Positions 37,586 through 51,423 of a stretch of DNA of 64,000 nt are shown here, in pieces (the first letter of the stretch is position 1; each line of letters opens with the position of its first letter). Location of the stretch: contig VWZL01004989.1 of NCBI GenBank assembly GCA_013396915.1, forward strand, positions 1,054,439-1,118,438. The letters are read 5' to 3'. The position numbers and the translations under genes were made by a program. The notes below the pieces were generated by a model. That model worked only from the letters and a program-made list of their open reading frames with translations. It was not told the origin of the DNA and searched no databases. This stretch comes from Stercorarius parasiticus (taxonomy: Eukaryota; Chordata; Aves; Charadriiformes; Stercorariidae).

Positions 37586-40500
37586 ACATGGGTTAACATA
37601 AAAAGTTTCAGGCTATTCAGTTTGGAACAGAGTCTTTTTCTCCTGCTCCAATTTTCTTTCTTTTTCCTTCATTTTGTCTGCCTTTTTAGTCTCCAAGCGT
37701 GTGGAGGGCTGGAAGCCACGGAAAGCTTTGAGTAGGCGTTCAGGCTGTGTTAGAAGCTGCGGGAAGGAAACCTTGCCACAGCCTGTCCCTCCGCCAGGCC
37801 AGTGCCGGCAGCTGTCCCCTGCGGCGTCTCCAACAGATGGGCGATGCCGCAACAGCAGCTTTGCGTTAATTGAGTTAAAAGTCAGCACAAATTTGTAGAA
37901 AAAAACAGGCTTTCTTAGCTGTGGGACTACTTTCTTTTTTTTTCTTGTCCTCTCTTCATGCTTTGCATGTTTCTGTTGGAAAAGAGAAGAAAATAAAACA
38001 AAACCTCAAATTGTGGGTTTTTTTAAAGGAAAAATATTTCCTTTTTGAAGTAAAGAAAAAAGCAAATGTTTCCAAATGATGTGATTATTCCACTTTCAGA
38101 AAACTTTTTAGCATTCTTTTGAACTGTCATAATTTTTATTTAGTTGAGCCAGGAAAGAGTAATTGTAGTTCGGTCCCTTGATGAATACGCCAGTGTGGTT
38201 ACCATTCTTTTCTCTCCTTGATAGATGCAATTCCTGTGTTACTTTCTGCCCTGGGAAGCCGCAACTGCCACAAAGGGCCACAATCTAATGGGATGTCAAA
38301 CTGCATAGCACTTGTTAAGCTCCCGTGACTGGCAGCATCTGCGCATTTGCAACGACATCTCTAGATCCATCCAGGATACAGAAGTACTCTAAAATTGTAG
38401 CCTTTGTGTGTGTATGTGCAGTATGTTTTATTTATAAAGCTTTTAGAGATAGCAGCTTGTTCTCTAATTTATTTTGGGTTGGTGAGGAGGAGGAAATCTC
38501 ATTGGCAAGATACGGAATTTGCAATCTGAATGTAAAAGGAATGTGGGGAAAAAAAAAGGAATTAAAAAAAAAGTCCAAGGTTCTGGGACATGTTTGCATG
38601 AATAATAATGCTTCCAAAATGATAATGGATTGTGTGTCATCCATTTGTAGAAGCTGCTATGAAAAATAAAATGATACGCCAAATTTTAAACCACATGGGG
38701 CCTGTGTGTGTCACTTAGCAGATACAATTAAACAAGAAGAATAATTGTCTGCCTGCTAAGTGCAAAGTCGCAATGTCACAGTGCCATGCTTAGTTTTCAT
38801 TTGCACAAGGGACAGTTGTTCTGGACACCCAGTCAAGGGCTTGCCCATGGTTGTGAAGCTGAAGACGGGTGAGGAGCCAAAGCTGCGCTATTCGGTGTTT
38901 AAGGCCTGCCTTGTGTATTTGTAGGGGCTTGACCATGACTGACACTGCTGGGTACTTGTTCCCTGATGGGTACATAAAGTCCTTGCTGCACTAAGCCTTC
39001 AATTGGTTTTGAGTCACAACGCCATTTCTTCACAGCTGTCCTGTACATCTCACTAGGACTGTGTTGTTGGGTCTTCCCAGCCTGCCAGTGCAGCTCTTCA
39101 CTCTTGGAGGGTGTCCTAGTCTGGCAGAGGAAGAGATGCTAGAAGGCATGACCCCAGCTCTGGAGAAACTCTACTAGCAACAGTGCTTTTGTACAGTTTA
39201 GAGATGGGTCAGGACCTGCTGGGGAGACCTGAGCCTGCCTTGAGGAGGGAGAAAGAGACAGACTAGCTGATCTCTCAGTGGCTGCCATGTCTACATTTCT
39301 ATACTGCACCGTGGTATGACTGCCGCTGCCTGGAGACTAAGCCGGTGTTAGAGATGTGGTGGGTGGACCACTTTCTACAGCTGCTGGAAATGTAGCAGAA
39401 CCTCTTTTTTTTTTTTTATTCAGCCCTGGCCTTTTTCTCTTTGCTGCTTTTTGTTTCGCTGGCACGCATTGGTACTAAAATGAGAACTCCTAACTGCTGT
39501 CTACTCATTAACTAATTATAGGCAACTTCTTAGATGCAGATCATGGACAAGTGCATACTAGCCATTCCAGGGTGCACTGTCTGCAAATACTTTACTGGAG
39601 GCATCAAAAATTTCCATGAAATTACTTGAAAATAACTTTTGGGATTCCTAGCTGTTCATGTCAGAAAATGCCTTTTTCTTTTTTTTTCCCCCCCTGTTTG
39701 ACCATGTATTTGTTACTTCTAAGTCTTCCTGTGCAGATTTAAAGTATTTTCTGTTCTGTGTCTGTCTCTAACTCAGGTTTATGCAATATGAAAATTTCCA
39801 ACTGCATGAAAGTCTGGCGAAAAGTATGTAACAATTGTAAGGCCAAAATTCTGCTTTTGTCATTTCAGGACTTTGAAGTAAACTTTTCTGCTTCAGGAAC
39901 ACTGGTCACCTTTCTTTCAGGTAATGAAAGTTCCCACTTACCTTCAGCTGTGTAGTCACCTAACAGCTAAGGTTATGTTGGTCTAGTAGAGTGTATTAGC
40001 ACTCATATATCTTACTAGTAAGATTATTAAAATATGAAGAAATCTAAGACATTGGCTTTCATAAGACTGTGCTGTTCTGCGAGGCGCACGAACGTAACGA
40101 TGCTGAGCACTGTGCTCAGAAGCCAGGCTGACTGTGGACAGGGTCCATTTAATGTTATTTTCCTTTCTTGTGTGTTTTTCCTATGTTGAAAGAAACTGGA
40201 GCACCGGTTTCTCGTGTTCGGCAGCCAGTGCTCAGGGTGCTTCCAGACTCTCCTGGGATAAGAAAACACGACAGGTGATGAACTGCCACTGGAGATAGGC
40301 TGGTAGTGTCAGAGACAGTAACCTCAGTGTTCTGGTACCTTATCCCAAGAAGGTTTTGCATCACTGAAATATATTCTTGGCAGGAAAGCATCCACTTGGG
40401 CAGCTGAGCTGTTTACTTCAGCATCTCGCCTGGGTGTTATGAGGAAGGAGATGAAATTGGCCATGACCACTGAGCCAGTGCAGATCCTGTGGTCCTTTTG

Positions 40501-43500
40501 CCTTCCACATGTTGCTGTTGTGGCTGGAAAGATGCTGCTGCTGCCCATAAAATTAGCAGTAGGGTCTTGCTCTACCGAACTGTGAGAAGCATCCTGATTC
40601 CAGGGAAGGGTGGCTCCTTTGGATCCATCCCCACGGCAGATCCACTGCACGTGTATGACCCTTGAGCTCTGGTTGGCCTGCCAGGAGTGCCAGCAATTTT
40701 GCTCGCAGTGCTTATCAGCCCAAGAGCTGGCTTTAAGTGCACAAGTGCAAATATCTCAAATGTAGACAGAGCCATTAACTTTAAAGGTCAACACTGAAGC
40801 CTTCCATATACAGAGTACAGAGGTTATCTGTGTTAGAAAGTCCTTGTAAAATTAGAGGGTGAAAAAAACGAGCAGTAGCGTGGGTGCAAATGGATTCGCT
40901 GGACTGCACTCAGTGAAACAGTAAAGCTGAGACTTGATTCTGAGCAGTGACAAGCTATCCTGGGGCATGGCATCGCATTCTCTTGGGCTGCTCTTCATCT
41001 GCCACCCCTGAGTGTCCTTCCTCCTCATGTGCAGCATGTATGGAGACTTGCCTGAGCCCTCATGGGCTCTGACCTGCCCAGGGTCCACGTGGTTTGTGTG
41101 CAGCACCTTGGGGCCTGTGTTCATGTCCATCAGCTTACTTGGCCATGGCAATTACTCTCGCTTTAGAGGAGGCTCCTTTTGGTCTTGCTCATGATCCTTG
41201 GGGATCGCCGAGCCTGGATGCAGCTCTGATTTGGCCAAGGGCTCTGAAGTGTCAGGCGTCCTGGGTGAACTTATGGGAAGATGGGGATTAGCTCCTTGGG
41301 CTGATCCTGGCTGCCCAGTTGCCTACTGCACTGTCTGTGGCCGTGTGTCTCCTTTCTGTGCATGGCCAGAAGTTGGACTGTTCTACACAAGATTTTAGGC
41401 TGGCTTCCTACAGAAATGAAGCTGAGTTGCAGTCTGTATGGGGGCATCTGTCTTCCTGCTTGGAGAGAAGAAGCTCTCCATGCATGCAAAAGCCAGTTGC
41501 ACCAAAATTTTACAGAGGAGCAGTGGTCTCAAAGATATGATGTCCTGGTAGGAAGGTATGGGAGAGTCACTCTGATATGCTCTCATGAGGGTAAGACTGG
41601 ATTGAGAGCCCAGCCCTGGTAGATACCCAAGAGTGCATGCATGAGGGTGTGGTTATGAATTTCCCAACTCTGCAGAAAGCTTCGGTTTGAACTCGCATGT
41701 TCCTAAGCCATAAGGGAATCCTACCATAGCATAGAAACAAAACTCCACTCCTTTGGGGGCTTTGCTTTGGGTTGTTTTCTTTTCTTCCCTACGTGAGGGA
41801 AGTCCAAATGCCAGTGGCAGTGTGTGCTGAGCTCTGGCTGCCTGTGCTGGGGACAGCCCGCAGGCAAGAGCTGGCCCTGCCTCAGAGCTCTGGACACAGG
41901 CAGCAACAGGGGTAATGAAGGGTGTGCACCTGATGGAGGTGCCAAAAGTCTTAGAGAGGAGCCTAGGTCCTCCTGATCTTCAGAGAGCTCAGGTTGGATT
42001 GCCATGTGCAATTTTATTTTTTTTTTTTCTTTTCCCCTCAGAAAACACTGCTGTCACTTGCTCCTCTCTCCTTCCTGCTCTTGTTATTTGTAGGGTTATG
42101 CCATCAACTCTAATGAGCCAGAATAAATATTGCTTTTTTTTTCTTTCTTGAAGAACCTTAGCTTTTCTATTTCGCAAAGCGCAGATCATTTCCATCATTC
42201 TATCATCGCCTTGTGAAGACTTGCATCTGCACGACCCAAGGGGCCATCACACTGCAAACATGAGAAGCTGGGGACGGCAGAGGAGAGAGGACACTGGACA
42301 TTGGGGGTCACCCAGCAGAGCACGCCGGGAACGCAATCACAGTCTCACACTAACCAGAGCACAGGACACAGAGGCTACACCAACTTCACACTTTTGTGCT
42401 GCCTTCAGGAAAGACCGCTCCTGGTTTAAACTTGTTGTGGTTTGGGCAGGTGGTACCCAACTCCAGTGTAACAACTGCAAGATATAAAGTTAATCTGTCA
42501 AATTTTTTTTAAGGAAGTTAAAACTGGGGGAGTGAATTTGTGCCAAACTCATGGGGCTATTTTTGCTCCTGGGACTTCTGTGTTCTGATTAGGAGCCCTA
42601 AAGTCAGATTTACCGAATTAGCAGAGCAGGAGTATTTAAATGCGTGAACTTAAAGAGGATTTAAGTACCTGAATCACATTGATATTTTCAAAATGTTATT
42701 GCTGTTTACTGTGTGATTTTGATAAACTTAGTCATCAGAAAACGGAACTGTTTATGAAAAAGTATGTCTGAACTTAAGAAAGGGCCTTTATTGCTGCAAG
42801 AAAGGCTGGAGGTGAGAGGAAGGGAAAGTCATAAAATATTGACAAGCTCTGTTTTTAATGCTGATACAATTGCCCCTACACAGGTCCATAAACCGTATTT
42901 TCACAGAATTTTTAAAGTCTTGGCTTTTGAAGGTTTGGTGGCACATTGTGAATAGCCGTGCTTTATCTGACAGGGGAACCCAAGTGGGCTTGTTTCATCT
43001 CTTGATATGGCTGATGATCTTCAGGAACGGGTGCTGTGAAATGTGGGTGCTAGGTGATGGGGGAAGCAGGGGCTGGGATTTGGGGTACTGAGGGGAGCAC
43101 CTGCTCCTGGCAGTGTGTGTTCCCCGGGATCTGCTCCTGCCTGGAAGCCTCCGGGGGGGGACAGACAGGGTCCCTCACCACAGACCGAGTGAACTTTGTT
43201 TTGCTGCAAGCAAAGAGGACCATAAGAGAAAAGCTGAGACACAACCCTCATCATGCCTTTCAACTGCCATAAATGTTCTCTTCTGGTTTGGGTGAAAGAG
43301 GGTTTGGGGCAGGTTTTTTTTATTCATGAGGTTCTGCTGATCCCCCTGTGGTTTTCTATGTGCACATCCTACAGCAGGCATGTCAGGGAACACGGCACAT
43401 TTTTTTTTTTTAATTTCGTAGCGATCAAACAAAGTCACATTTGAAACACTGTGTGAAGATGAAGGTTTTTCAAAATTAAAGAGCTGGATTAGGTGTGGGT

Positions 43501-44350
43501 CTTCATGTCACGTCATCTCTCCAAATGTTTTCATGTCAGCAGAAAAAAAAAGAGCGAGGCTTTCTGACCTTGAAAAGAAATGCCCGAGGGAAAGACTCCT
43601 TCATGCAATTTTTAATACTCTTCCTAGTGACTTTTTTTTTTTTCAAACTGCTGTAGCACAATGCAGGTTTGAACTAATGGATGTCACGCTCATATGGGGC
43701 AGTTCCAAAAATGAAAGACCTTGAGTGACTGAATGTTATTACTGCACTATACGAAGATGTTATCAACATCACCTACATTTCTGACTTTCAAGTGTCTTGG
43801 TGTCTTATAGTTAGACTGTCTGATGCATGAGAGACACATTCTAGATTTAGTTTCAAAGCCATCACATAAAACTTTACTCAAAAAAAGTACATAAAAGGGA
43901 GCATTATATGCTGATTATTTTTTCATTATCATTTTCATTTGCCCGATCTCTTTTATTTAAAGTAGTATTGCTAAAGGTTGTGCTCAGCAGCAATGTTCCT
44001 CCCTGATACTGGGGGAAGAAGGGATCATTTTCAGATCCCTTCAAAAGCCATTTCATTTACAGGTCTTTGGAAGACATGGGTGAGATTGTCATTGTGGTAC
44101 AACCTTGAGTGCATTTTGTACCTTTAGCAGGGCACCTCAGCCTTCTTTCCTGGAGGAGGAAGACCTTCTTCCTTTCAAACATCCCCCATAGCACGTGTTA
44201 ACTGCTTGAGGGAGGCAGCAGACGCCAGTTCTTGCACCACATGGATTTTGAGGGCTCTCCTCTGCTGACAAGTTCAACTCCGGCACAACAATTTGATTTG
44301 ATGAGCTGATCAAGTGGGGATTGATTGTCATCAAGGCAGGTGTTAGCGAT
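37586..44350. other. Intergenic, nothing recognised
   Basis: No confirmed gene. There are several T or A homopolymer runs (near 38551, 39407, 42018, 43398) and GC-richer stretches with chance open frames at 40.3-41.6 kb. Confidence 0.5.
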
Positions 44351-44408
44351 GGATTTGGGTCCATACTGAAGTTAGTGATAAAATATTCCCTGATTTCAAT
44401 GGAGGCAG
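44351..44408 (+). repeat. Degenerate interspersed-repeat fragment (TGAAGTCAATGG type)
   Basis: GGATTTGGGTCCATACTGAA, then GTTAGTGATAAAATATTCCC and TGATTTCAATGGAGGCAG, recall a dispersed bird/reptile repeat whose form is TGAAGTCAATGGCAAAACTC followed by CCATTGATTTCAATGG. It shares the core with 14151-14210 and with the arms of the element at 48730-49189. Confidence 0.45.
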
Positions 44409-44444
44409 TCTTATCCCTCTCTGTTTTGGGCAGGAGTGTGAGGA

Positions 44445-44597
44445 GGTAAGGTTCACCTTTCAAACATAGCAAACTCACTATAAAAGGCAGTGGATTTGAA
44501 CTAGGGAGATTTAGTCCTGATTCTACCACTGGCTTTCTGCGGCACTGGAATTAAATTACAGTACTTCTTTCTGTCTCAGTTTCTCCAGCAAAAGTGT
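44445..44597 (+). mobile_element. MIR-like ancient SINE fossil
   Basis: GATTCTACCACTGGCTTTCT and, further on, TACTTCTTTCTGTCTCAGTT and TCTCC resemble the MIR 3' half (CTCTACCACTTACTAGC ... CTTAACCTCTCTGTGCCTCA, GTTTCC). The left boundary is uncertain. Confidence 0.5.
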
Positions 44598-45017
44598 CTC
44601 TCAGTGTTGAGAGACAGCCACAAACGCTAATTCCCAGACTTATAATTTTCCCAACTCATTCTCAGTTTTTGCCTCCGTTTCTTCTTTTCTTTCAAGACTG
44701 TTGCATTGGTTGTTTCTCTTTTTCAGTCTTATGTATTTCCCTGGCCATTTTTTGTCTTGAAGTCACGCAGAACTTCTCTGTACTGAAATTCCTTTCCCTT
44801 TTACGTATCCCTTCCCCTGCTGCTTCTTGGGTTAGCGAAGCTTTTTGTGATTTTCAGTCGGGACTTAAAAAGCTGTCAGAATGCATGCCTGAAAGCTGCT
44901 GAAGTGTATGGGGGTTTATAGAAATGGATAGAGGATGGCATCCTCAGGTCAAAAGTGATCTTAGTTCAGTGATGCAGAGGCGGGGGGGGAGGTGGGCAGG
45001 TATTTTGGTCAGCTGCA
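44598..45017. other. Intergenic, nothing recognised
   Basis: This is pyrimidine-rich sequence with no gene or repeat that I can support. Confidence 0.5.
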
Positions 45018-45145
45018 GTGCGATCCCCGCACGCTTGTGCCAGCGGAGGTGTGAGCTTGCAGAGCGCAGTGAGGTGTGTGTCATCTGGTGCAGATGCCCC
45101 TGCCGGCACGGTTGCAGAGCTCCTCCGTTTGAGTTCGCATCAGTT
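45018..45145. promoter_or_regulatory. Small CpG-rich patch
   Basis: About nine CpGs occur in 130 bases at roughly 60% GC, while neighbouring sequence has almost none. There is no gene start to attach it to. It could be a small regulatory element or simply local composition. Confidence 0.25.
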
Positions 45146-48100
45146 GTTTAATCTGCAGCCCTACAACTATGTGCACAAATTACCAAACCACACATTTGCA
45201 CTACAGAAGAATAAGATCAGAGAAGTTTTGCCTGTTTGACACACATGCATATGACAAGGGACAGTAACACCAGCAACACCACAGGTTTCAGTCATGAATG
45301 CCCTCTCGCCTTGGGAGGAGAGATGCTTAACCTACTTTAACAAGTGAAAGCAGGCAGCCTGTCAGCTTTATTTAGGTGTCCTGTGCTGTCTGTGGTCCTT
45401 CCACACCAGAATTGATTCATCTGTGATCTTGTATTGTATAGCCTGACAAGCAATGAGAGGATGTTGTAGGAGGCGCATGGGTTTTTGGTTGGCAGAGGGT
45501 TAGTCCAAGGACATGGATTCAGCAGAAAGCTGTGCCCAGAGCTTTGTGGCCAAACTCCTCTTGGAGATGCTGATGGGGTCCACAGCGCACAGATGTACAG
45601 AAGGTCCCTCCAGCCACGTGGTCTTCATCTGCCGCAGCAGGAGCCAGGGAAGCTGCTCTCTGGTTGAGCTGCTAGGAGATAACATTACTCCTTCCCCTTC
45701 TTAGTGCTGATAGTCATCCAAAAACTCTATTTAAAAAAAAAACAACTCTGTGCTGTGGGACTAGTGAACTCAGCTTATAGTACAGGGCTGTTGTGATGGG
45801 TCCCTGAGCCCATGCTTTCTAGTCTCACTTCTGTGGGATGGCAATGTCTCTTCTACCATGGAGAAATGGAAAGGCCTTGGATTTTTCTTGGCAGTACCTC
45901 ATGTAGCAGCTAATGGGTGGTGTATTTTCAAACCCCAGCTACAGCGCCGTTTTCTTTGTGTGGCTGCCCTGCACAACGTCCCAGGGAGGCCTGGCAGGGT
46001 TGAGAAATTTTCCACCAACTATGCCCTGGAGCTGTCTGCAGTTGGAGCTGGAAAAGTGAATTAAAACAATCAATCAAGCCAACTATGTAAAACAGAGCTT
46101 TTTTGTGGTTGGCAAGGTGGTTTTGTGATGTGGGTCCTGGGCTCTTAGTTCCCTTTTATTTTTCATTGCTTGTAGCCTTTCTACGCCCTCCTACCCAAGT
46201 CCAGCATCAGTAATGGTCCAGCCTGGGACAGGCTGTAACTATTTAATCAGAACCAGCACAAAAATTGAAGGCTGTGGCTAATGAGGAAGCGCTGGGAAGA
46301 GATGCCGGTTCCCATTAAACTGCACCACCAAGGACATGCTCCTGTCCTGCGCTCTGATGGAAACCTTGCAGACATCTTCTCGGTCCTCAGTGACTGCACC
46401 AGGGTTTGTGCTTTCACTTCTGTGCTCTTGGTGACCAACAGTTCGGAGAGGTTTCCCCACAGACATAGAGTTTCTGTCATTTTGTTGTCTTCCAACAACA
46501 AAGTTCTCTAAAGATAAAATAGAAATTGCTGGAAAAAAAGAAGTGCAAAATCTAGTTCGGTTATATCTTTCTTCCTTTTTCTATATTTTTCCCCTGAAAT
46601 AGTTCTAGCAAAAATTTAATCTTAGCCTGCACAAGCCACTGTTTTGAGTAGAAAGTATAACCCAGCAGAGAGGAAAAAATATCCAATGATCCTGTTTTAA
46701 AATAGATACACAGACTGGTTGTGCCTGGGTTATTTTAGACTGTATTTTTCAACACATTTTGCAATGGCAGAAGAAAATACGATGTATAATTCTATGAAAA
46801 TTGTTTTCATCAGAACATTCTCATTTATTTTAAATTTACCAGGAAGAAATACAGCCTTTGCTTCCTTCATTAAATTGAAAGTCCAAGCTAGAAATAAATA
46901 ATATTGTCAGAAGTGAAGAAAAATTCAATGGTTAAAGGACTTTGCTATCACAAAGAATGTTTTCCAGCATACAAAATAATACCTTTTTTTTTTTAATAAG
47001 AAAGGAAAAATATTAGATACTCTCACATTAAAAATTCCTCTATTTGCAAAAGTATTTTTGCAAATGTATTTTCTTCATCAAATTGGCTATGCTGTTGGTT
47101 ATCTCAGCTGTACTCTCTCATGTCTCACCATTCCAGTCAAGATGCTCAAGAAGTCATGCCGCTAGTAATAAAATAGCCTCGGCAGTCCTGAAAATTAAGA
47201 TATGGTATAAAATTCTACAGTCTACTTTTATAAGTTAACACCTTCTATAGGGGAAGGTCAGCCTTTTACTTATTCTACAGAGAAGGTCAGTAGTGGAGTT
47301 GTTTTAAGGGTAGAGAAACTCGCCACTGGACAGATACTGAGTTTTTTCCTGGGCGCAAATGATCGTGCCCCAGTTAGACAGATTTTGTGCAACCAGGAGG
47401 AAACTCCAACAAGTGGTTACATATTCTGGGTACTTGGTAAGTGGCTGTTTTTAAAGAAGTAAAAATAATAATGTGAAAAGATTACTTGGATTGTCAAAGA
47501 AAACCAGTAATTTTCTCATCAATAAAAGCAAGTTTGGTAACAAAGTAGCTCTGATTAAGAGGTGGTGTGAAAACTTCTGTAAACAAATCAATATTTAATA
47601 AGGGTGAAAGGGAAGCTGATGGAAGTAAATAACTGGACATTAGGAAATGCAGCTAGTTGTACAGCGAAGTTAAAAACAGAAGTTAAAAAAATCTGTAACT
47701 AATGAGGTTAAGGAGTTGGCTGCCCTACCTAAATAACATCTATGTCTTAAAACCTGATTAAATGACACATCCGAAAAATATCTATTATCAGTTTGCAGAA
47801 GTGATCAGCAAAGATATGATTTGTTCTTAGCCCAGAGTTAGTCAAGTTTTATATCCATGAACACGATGTCTTAGAGACCTGTCTGAGATGAGTCTCCCTC
47901 AGAAAGGGCCTGTTTCTCTTCATTGCCAGTGAAAGGAGCTCAGCGACTGGATAAGGCTGAGATTAATCCCCTCCTACAGCATTACCAGGAGCAAGACTTC
48001 TTGGCCCATTATGAATTTTGGCTAAAAGCCATCAGATTTTAGGGGAAAATAATAATGATGCTCACCTTGGGTTTGTTAGCTTGTTTTGCTTTCCTCAGGT

Positions 48101-48729
48101 TGTCCAGGTTTCTTCCATAGGCAGAAAGGACCGAAACATCCTTTATAATAACAAGAAATAAAAGCAAGGATTCTCCCTTCAGCACTTGGAGATGCAACTT
48201 GAGGCTCTGTGGAAAAATCTCTGCTATCGTGTGGCCCCTGATTAAATTGCAATGCAACCGTAACGCTTCACCCACAGTGAGCGCCCGAGGTACGGTAAAG
48301 TCTCTGTTAGCTGTGATGTCTGCCCTGGTGCGACAAGGGCAAGCACAGGGCTTTACATAGTGAAGACAGAGCGTTTCAGGAGTAGGATGAAGTCCTCTAT
48401 GGAAAAGGCGACACTGTGGGCTGGTGTCCCGCTGCCAGGAATGGTGTTAGGGTGCTGGGACACTGCCTGCACCATCTGCTGAGCCCTGCTCCAGTGCCCA
48501 GAGGTGTACCAAGAAAGTCTGTGCCATCATGAAGAAGCACCTGCTCCTTTCCCTTCTCTAAAACTGGCCAGAACATCAAAGGCAAGTATAGAGGGAGACA
48601 AGCTGCTTTCCTCATGGCTGTTAGGGAGCTGCTTTTAGGACCAGAGGGCTCAGAGTGATTTTTTGAGTCATACAACAGGTATTTTGAAACTGAAAAGGAG
48701 GATGTCTAGAAACTAGATATAAGGTGTGG
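45146..48729. other. Intergenic, AT-rich in its second half
   Basis: No gene was identified. Bases 46.5-47.7 kb are strongly AT-rich, with many short A and T runs and no recognisable repeat. Confidence 0.5.
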
Positions 48730-49189
48730 GATTCAGGTCAAGAGTAAGACCTCTAAATGTAGGTGCCTACATGTACACTTGGTATCTAAACTCACATTAT
48801 AGTCAGTGGAGATCAGGTCAATAGAACCTGGAGAATGATGTTGCTCACCCTAAAGCAGGGTAAGCTGGCTGGTCAGCTGAATCACTCTTTAGGCCATGTA
48901 GACTACATTGGCTAGGGGCGGGATGCAGTGTCCTAAACACAGGTGCCTTTCACCATTTCAGAGGTCCTAGAAGGTCCCAGGGGTCTCTAGAAGAACACAG
49001 GTCTCTGCAGACATTGTGGTGTATACACCAGCCCTCTGCAGGCACCCTGAAGTCCCTCAAATGGCACTCAGCAACTCTGATTAGAGAACCGAAATGATCC
49101 CTAAAACTCCGCTGACTATGATGGGAGTTTATACACTCAGCATAAATGTAGACATCTAAAATTTAGGCTTCTTAATCTGAAATTGAATC
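48730..49189. mobile_element. Fossil DNA element with long inverted repeats
   Basis: The left arm (48730-48828) and the reverse complement of the right arm (49189 down to about 49085) align over about 100 bases at roughly 70% identity. Both begin GATTCA. Matching blocks include TAGGTGCCTACAT against TAGATGTCTACAT and CATTATAGTCAGTGGAG against CATCATAGTCAGCGGAG. Weaker symmetry continues inward (TGTTGCTCA against AGTTGCTGA), so most of the 460-bp unit may be one imperfect palindrome. No transposase frame is present. This fits a non-autonomous foldback or MITE-type DNA transposon. I cannot assign the family, and the target-site duplication is not clear. Confidence 0.7.
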
Positions 49190-51423
49190 ATAACCAAGCT
49201 CTCACCAGCATCATTCAGCGGTGGTCACAGTATGAGTGCCGCGTTTAAATGAAATGTGCTATTTGTCAGGGTAGCTAAGTGAAATTCCAGACTAATCTTT
49301 CTGCACTCTGAGCAGGCAATCCTTTCAACCAACCTCCCTCCAGTCCCAACTGCTGGATGCTTTTCAGCTGTAAGGTGACAAAGGGAAAATCTTTCTACTG
49401 TGCCGTGAGCAGGCAAGGAAACAGGAACTCTGCCCACCTTGTGTGGCCCAGCAGATGCTAGGGGACTTGCAGGCACAGTAGCTCTGTTCTGCTGTGCCCT
49501 CACCTCCCCCTTGCCTTGGTCGACACCTCACAGCTTGATACGAGGGGTGGATGGACACCGTGGTGTAAGTACAACATGTAGGGGCAGCGAAAGAGTTGCT
49601 TAGTGTATGAGCCATCATCTGAAATCACTTATTTCCGTAGTTGCCTTGGGGCAACAAATCTTGGTTTTCCCCCACAAACTAGCTTTGTGATTAGTAGCTG
49701 TAACTCAGATGCTTTATTAGACTTCAGAAATGCTCTTAGCCTCCTAGAAAATGACTGTGGGGTTTGTGCTGACATGTTCACTCTCCTGCTGAGGCTGTCA
49801 CTAAAGCACCCGTGAGAGGACCCCTCACCCCAGGTGCCTTTTTGGGTTCTCCCGGCATGGCAGATGCTGTCCCAGCCTTTCTCATTGGGGTTTTGTCTGG
49901 TCCCTTGCCGCACACTTGGCCTTTGGCTCACTCAAATGCTGCAAAATGCCTCACGTCTCAATTTTTCACTTAGCTGCTGTGTACAAGTGTGAATGTGTGT
50001 ACGTGCACACGGGAGGGAGAAATGGTATTTAAAATTCACCAACCCTCAACTTCAAATTACTGCATGTAAAGTAAACCCCCAAATCATTTATTTCTAGGCT
50101 TCTGCCTTGATTCCCAGAGTTTTGATTTAATCTTAAAATATTTAATCATTTCCTTGGCAAATGACACTGAAATTGGACAGATGGTTTAAACTTAGCTCTC
50201 TTCCCTGGAGAAAAGCTGCTCAATTAAAACAACTGTAGCTCTCACACATTCAATTCATCCTTATCAGCCTGTCCCAATTAATCCTCTAAATGCGATGTTA
50301 CGTAACGTGGGATCCTCTCTCCCTCATTTACTTTTCCATCTTGTCATTCTTTCCTGTTTGCTTACCTGCATGGCATTGTTGGGAGTCAGGAGAAAGCCGC
50401 GGCGCAGGGAGAGGTGTGTGGAATTTCCAAGTCACATCTGTTAGAGCAAAAGGGAGGGATGTGCATAAGCCATCACACTCGGTCACTCATGCTTTTACCC
50501 TCTGATGTTATTTTTTCTCCATGGACAAATGATCTTTGCAAATCCTTAAAACAGCAGAATTAAATTTCTGTTACGCTGTTTTCTGTATAGCTACATAATC
50601 CCTTTCTGCTGCTGGTGCTGGGATTGCTTGGCTTGCACGGTACTCGCTGCTTGTGAAAATGTATTTCTGCGTGTGCTGGGGGACTGCGGTTTGTTTAGCT
50701 GCAGAAAGGAGCGAATTAGAGCTGGGCTCGAAGAGACCGGAGTAAATGACCATAATAAATCCCACTGGAGACTGGGAGATGTAACACTGTTCGTCTCGCC
50801 TCTGAAATACTGCCTGCATTGTTTCATTCCACCGCAGTATTAAGAACTATAATTTGAATTTAATAGGCCTGGGTGTAATTCAGGCAGTCAGTGAGGGCGA
50901 AGTCCTGCCTTGAGGAGCACTGGTCCATGGCTGTGGCTGTGCTGCTGTGGAGCGGTAAAGAGCAGGTTTGGGAGAAGGCATGCACTGCATCCCCTGGCTC
51001 ATCGCTGCCTGGCTGTATGCTGGGCTGGATGCATCCTGGGGTTAGTTAGGTTCAGAGCAGCTGGCGGTGGCTTAGGCTGGTGGTGGCTTGGGCTGCTGTG
51101 GGCCCTATGTGACCTTCATGTGCCCCATGGCCATCCAACAGTGTCAAGGTGGGTCTCCAGAGTGGGCTCAGACTGAAAGCATCACCTGGGAGTCCTACTG
51201 GAGGAAGATCGGGCCCCAGGGAAGAGGAAACTCATGCTTAGGGTGGATTTATTCAGTCTACTTTCAGATTGTAATGAAGCACACTGCCCCAAAATGCCAT
51301 CTTTGGCCACTCTGTTTCTGCTCGAAACATTACAGGCTAAGCACCACGGAATTACCTGTTACTGGTCTAGAGCTGATATATAAGGCAATAAAACCTTAAA
51401 TATGAAGGACGTTGAAGCTAGTC
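49190..51423. other. Intergenic, nothing recognised
   Basis: No gene. A small imperfect tandem repeat of GGTGGCTTGGGCT-type units lies at about 51062-51093. Bases 50.1-50.3 kb are rich in AATTAA/TTTAAT motifs. Confidence 0.5.
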
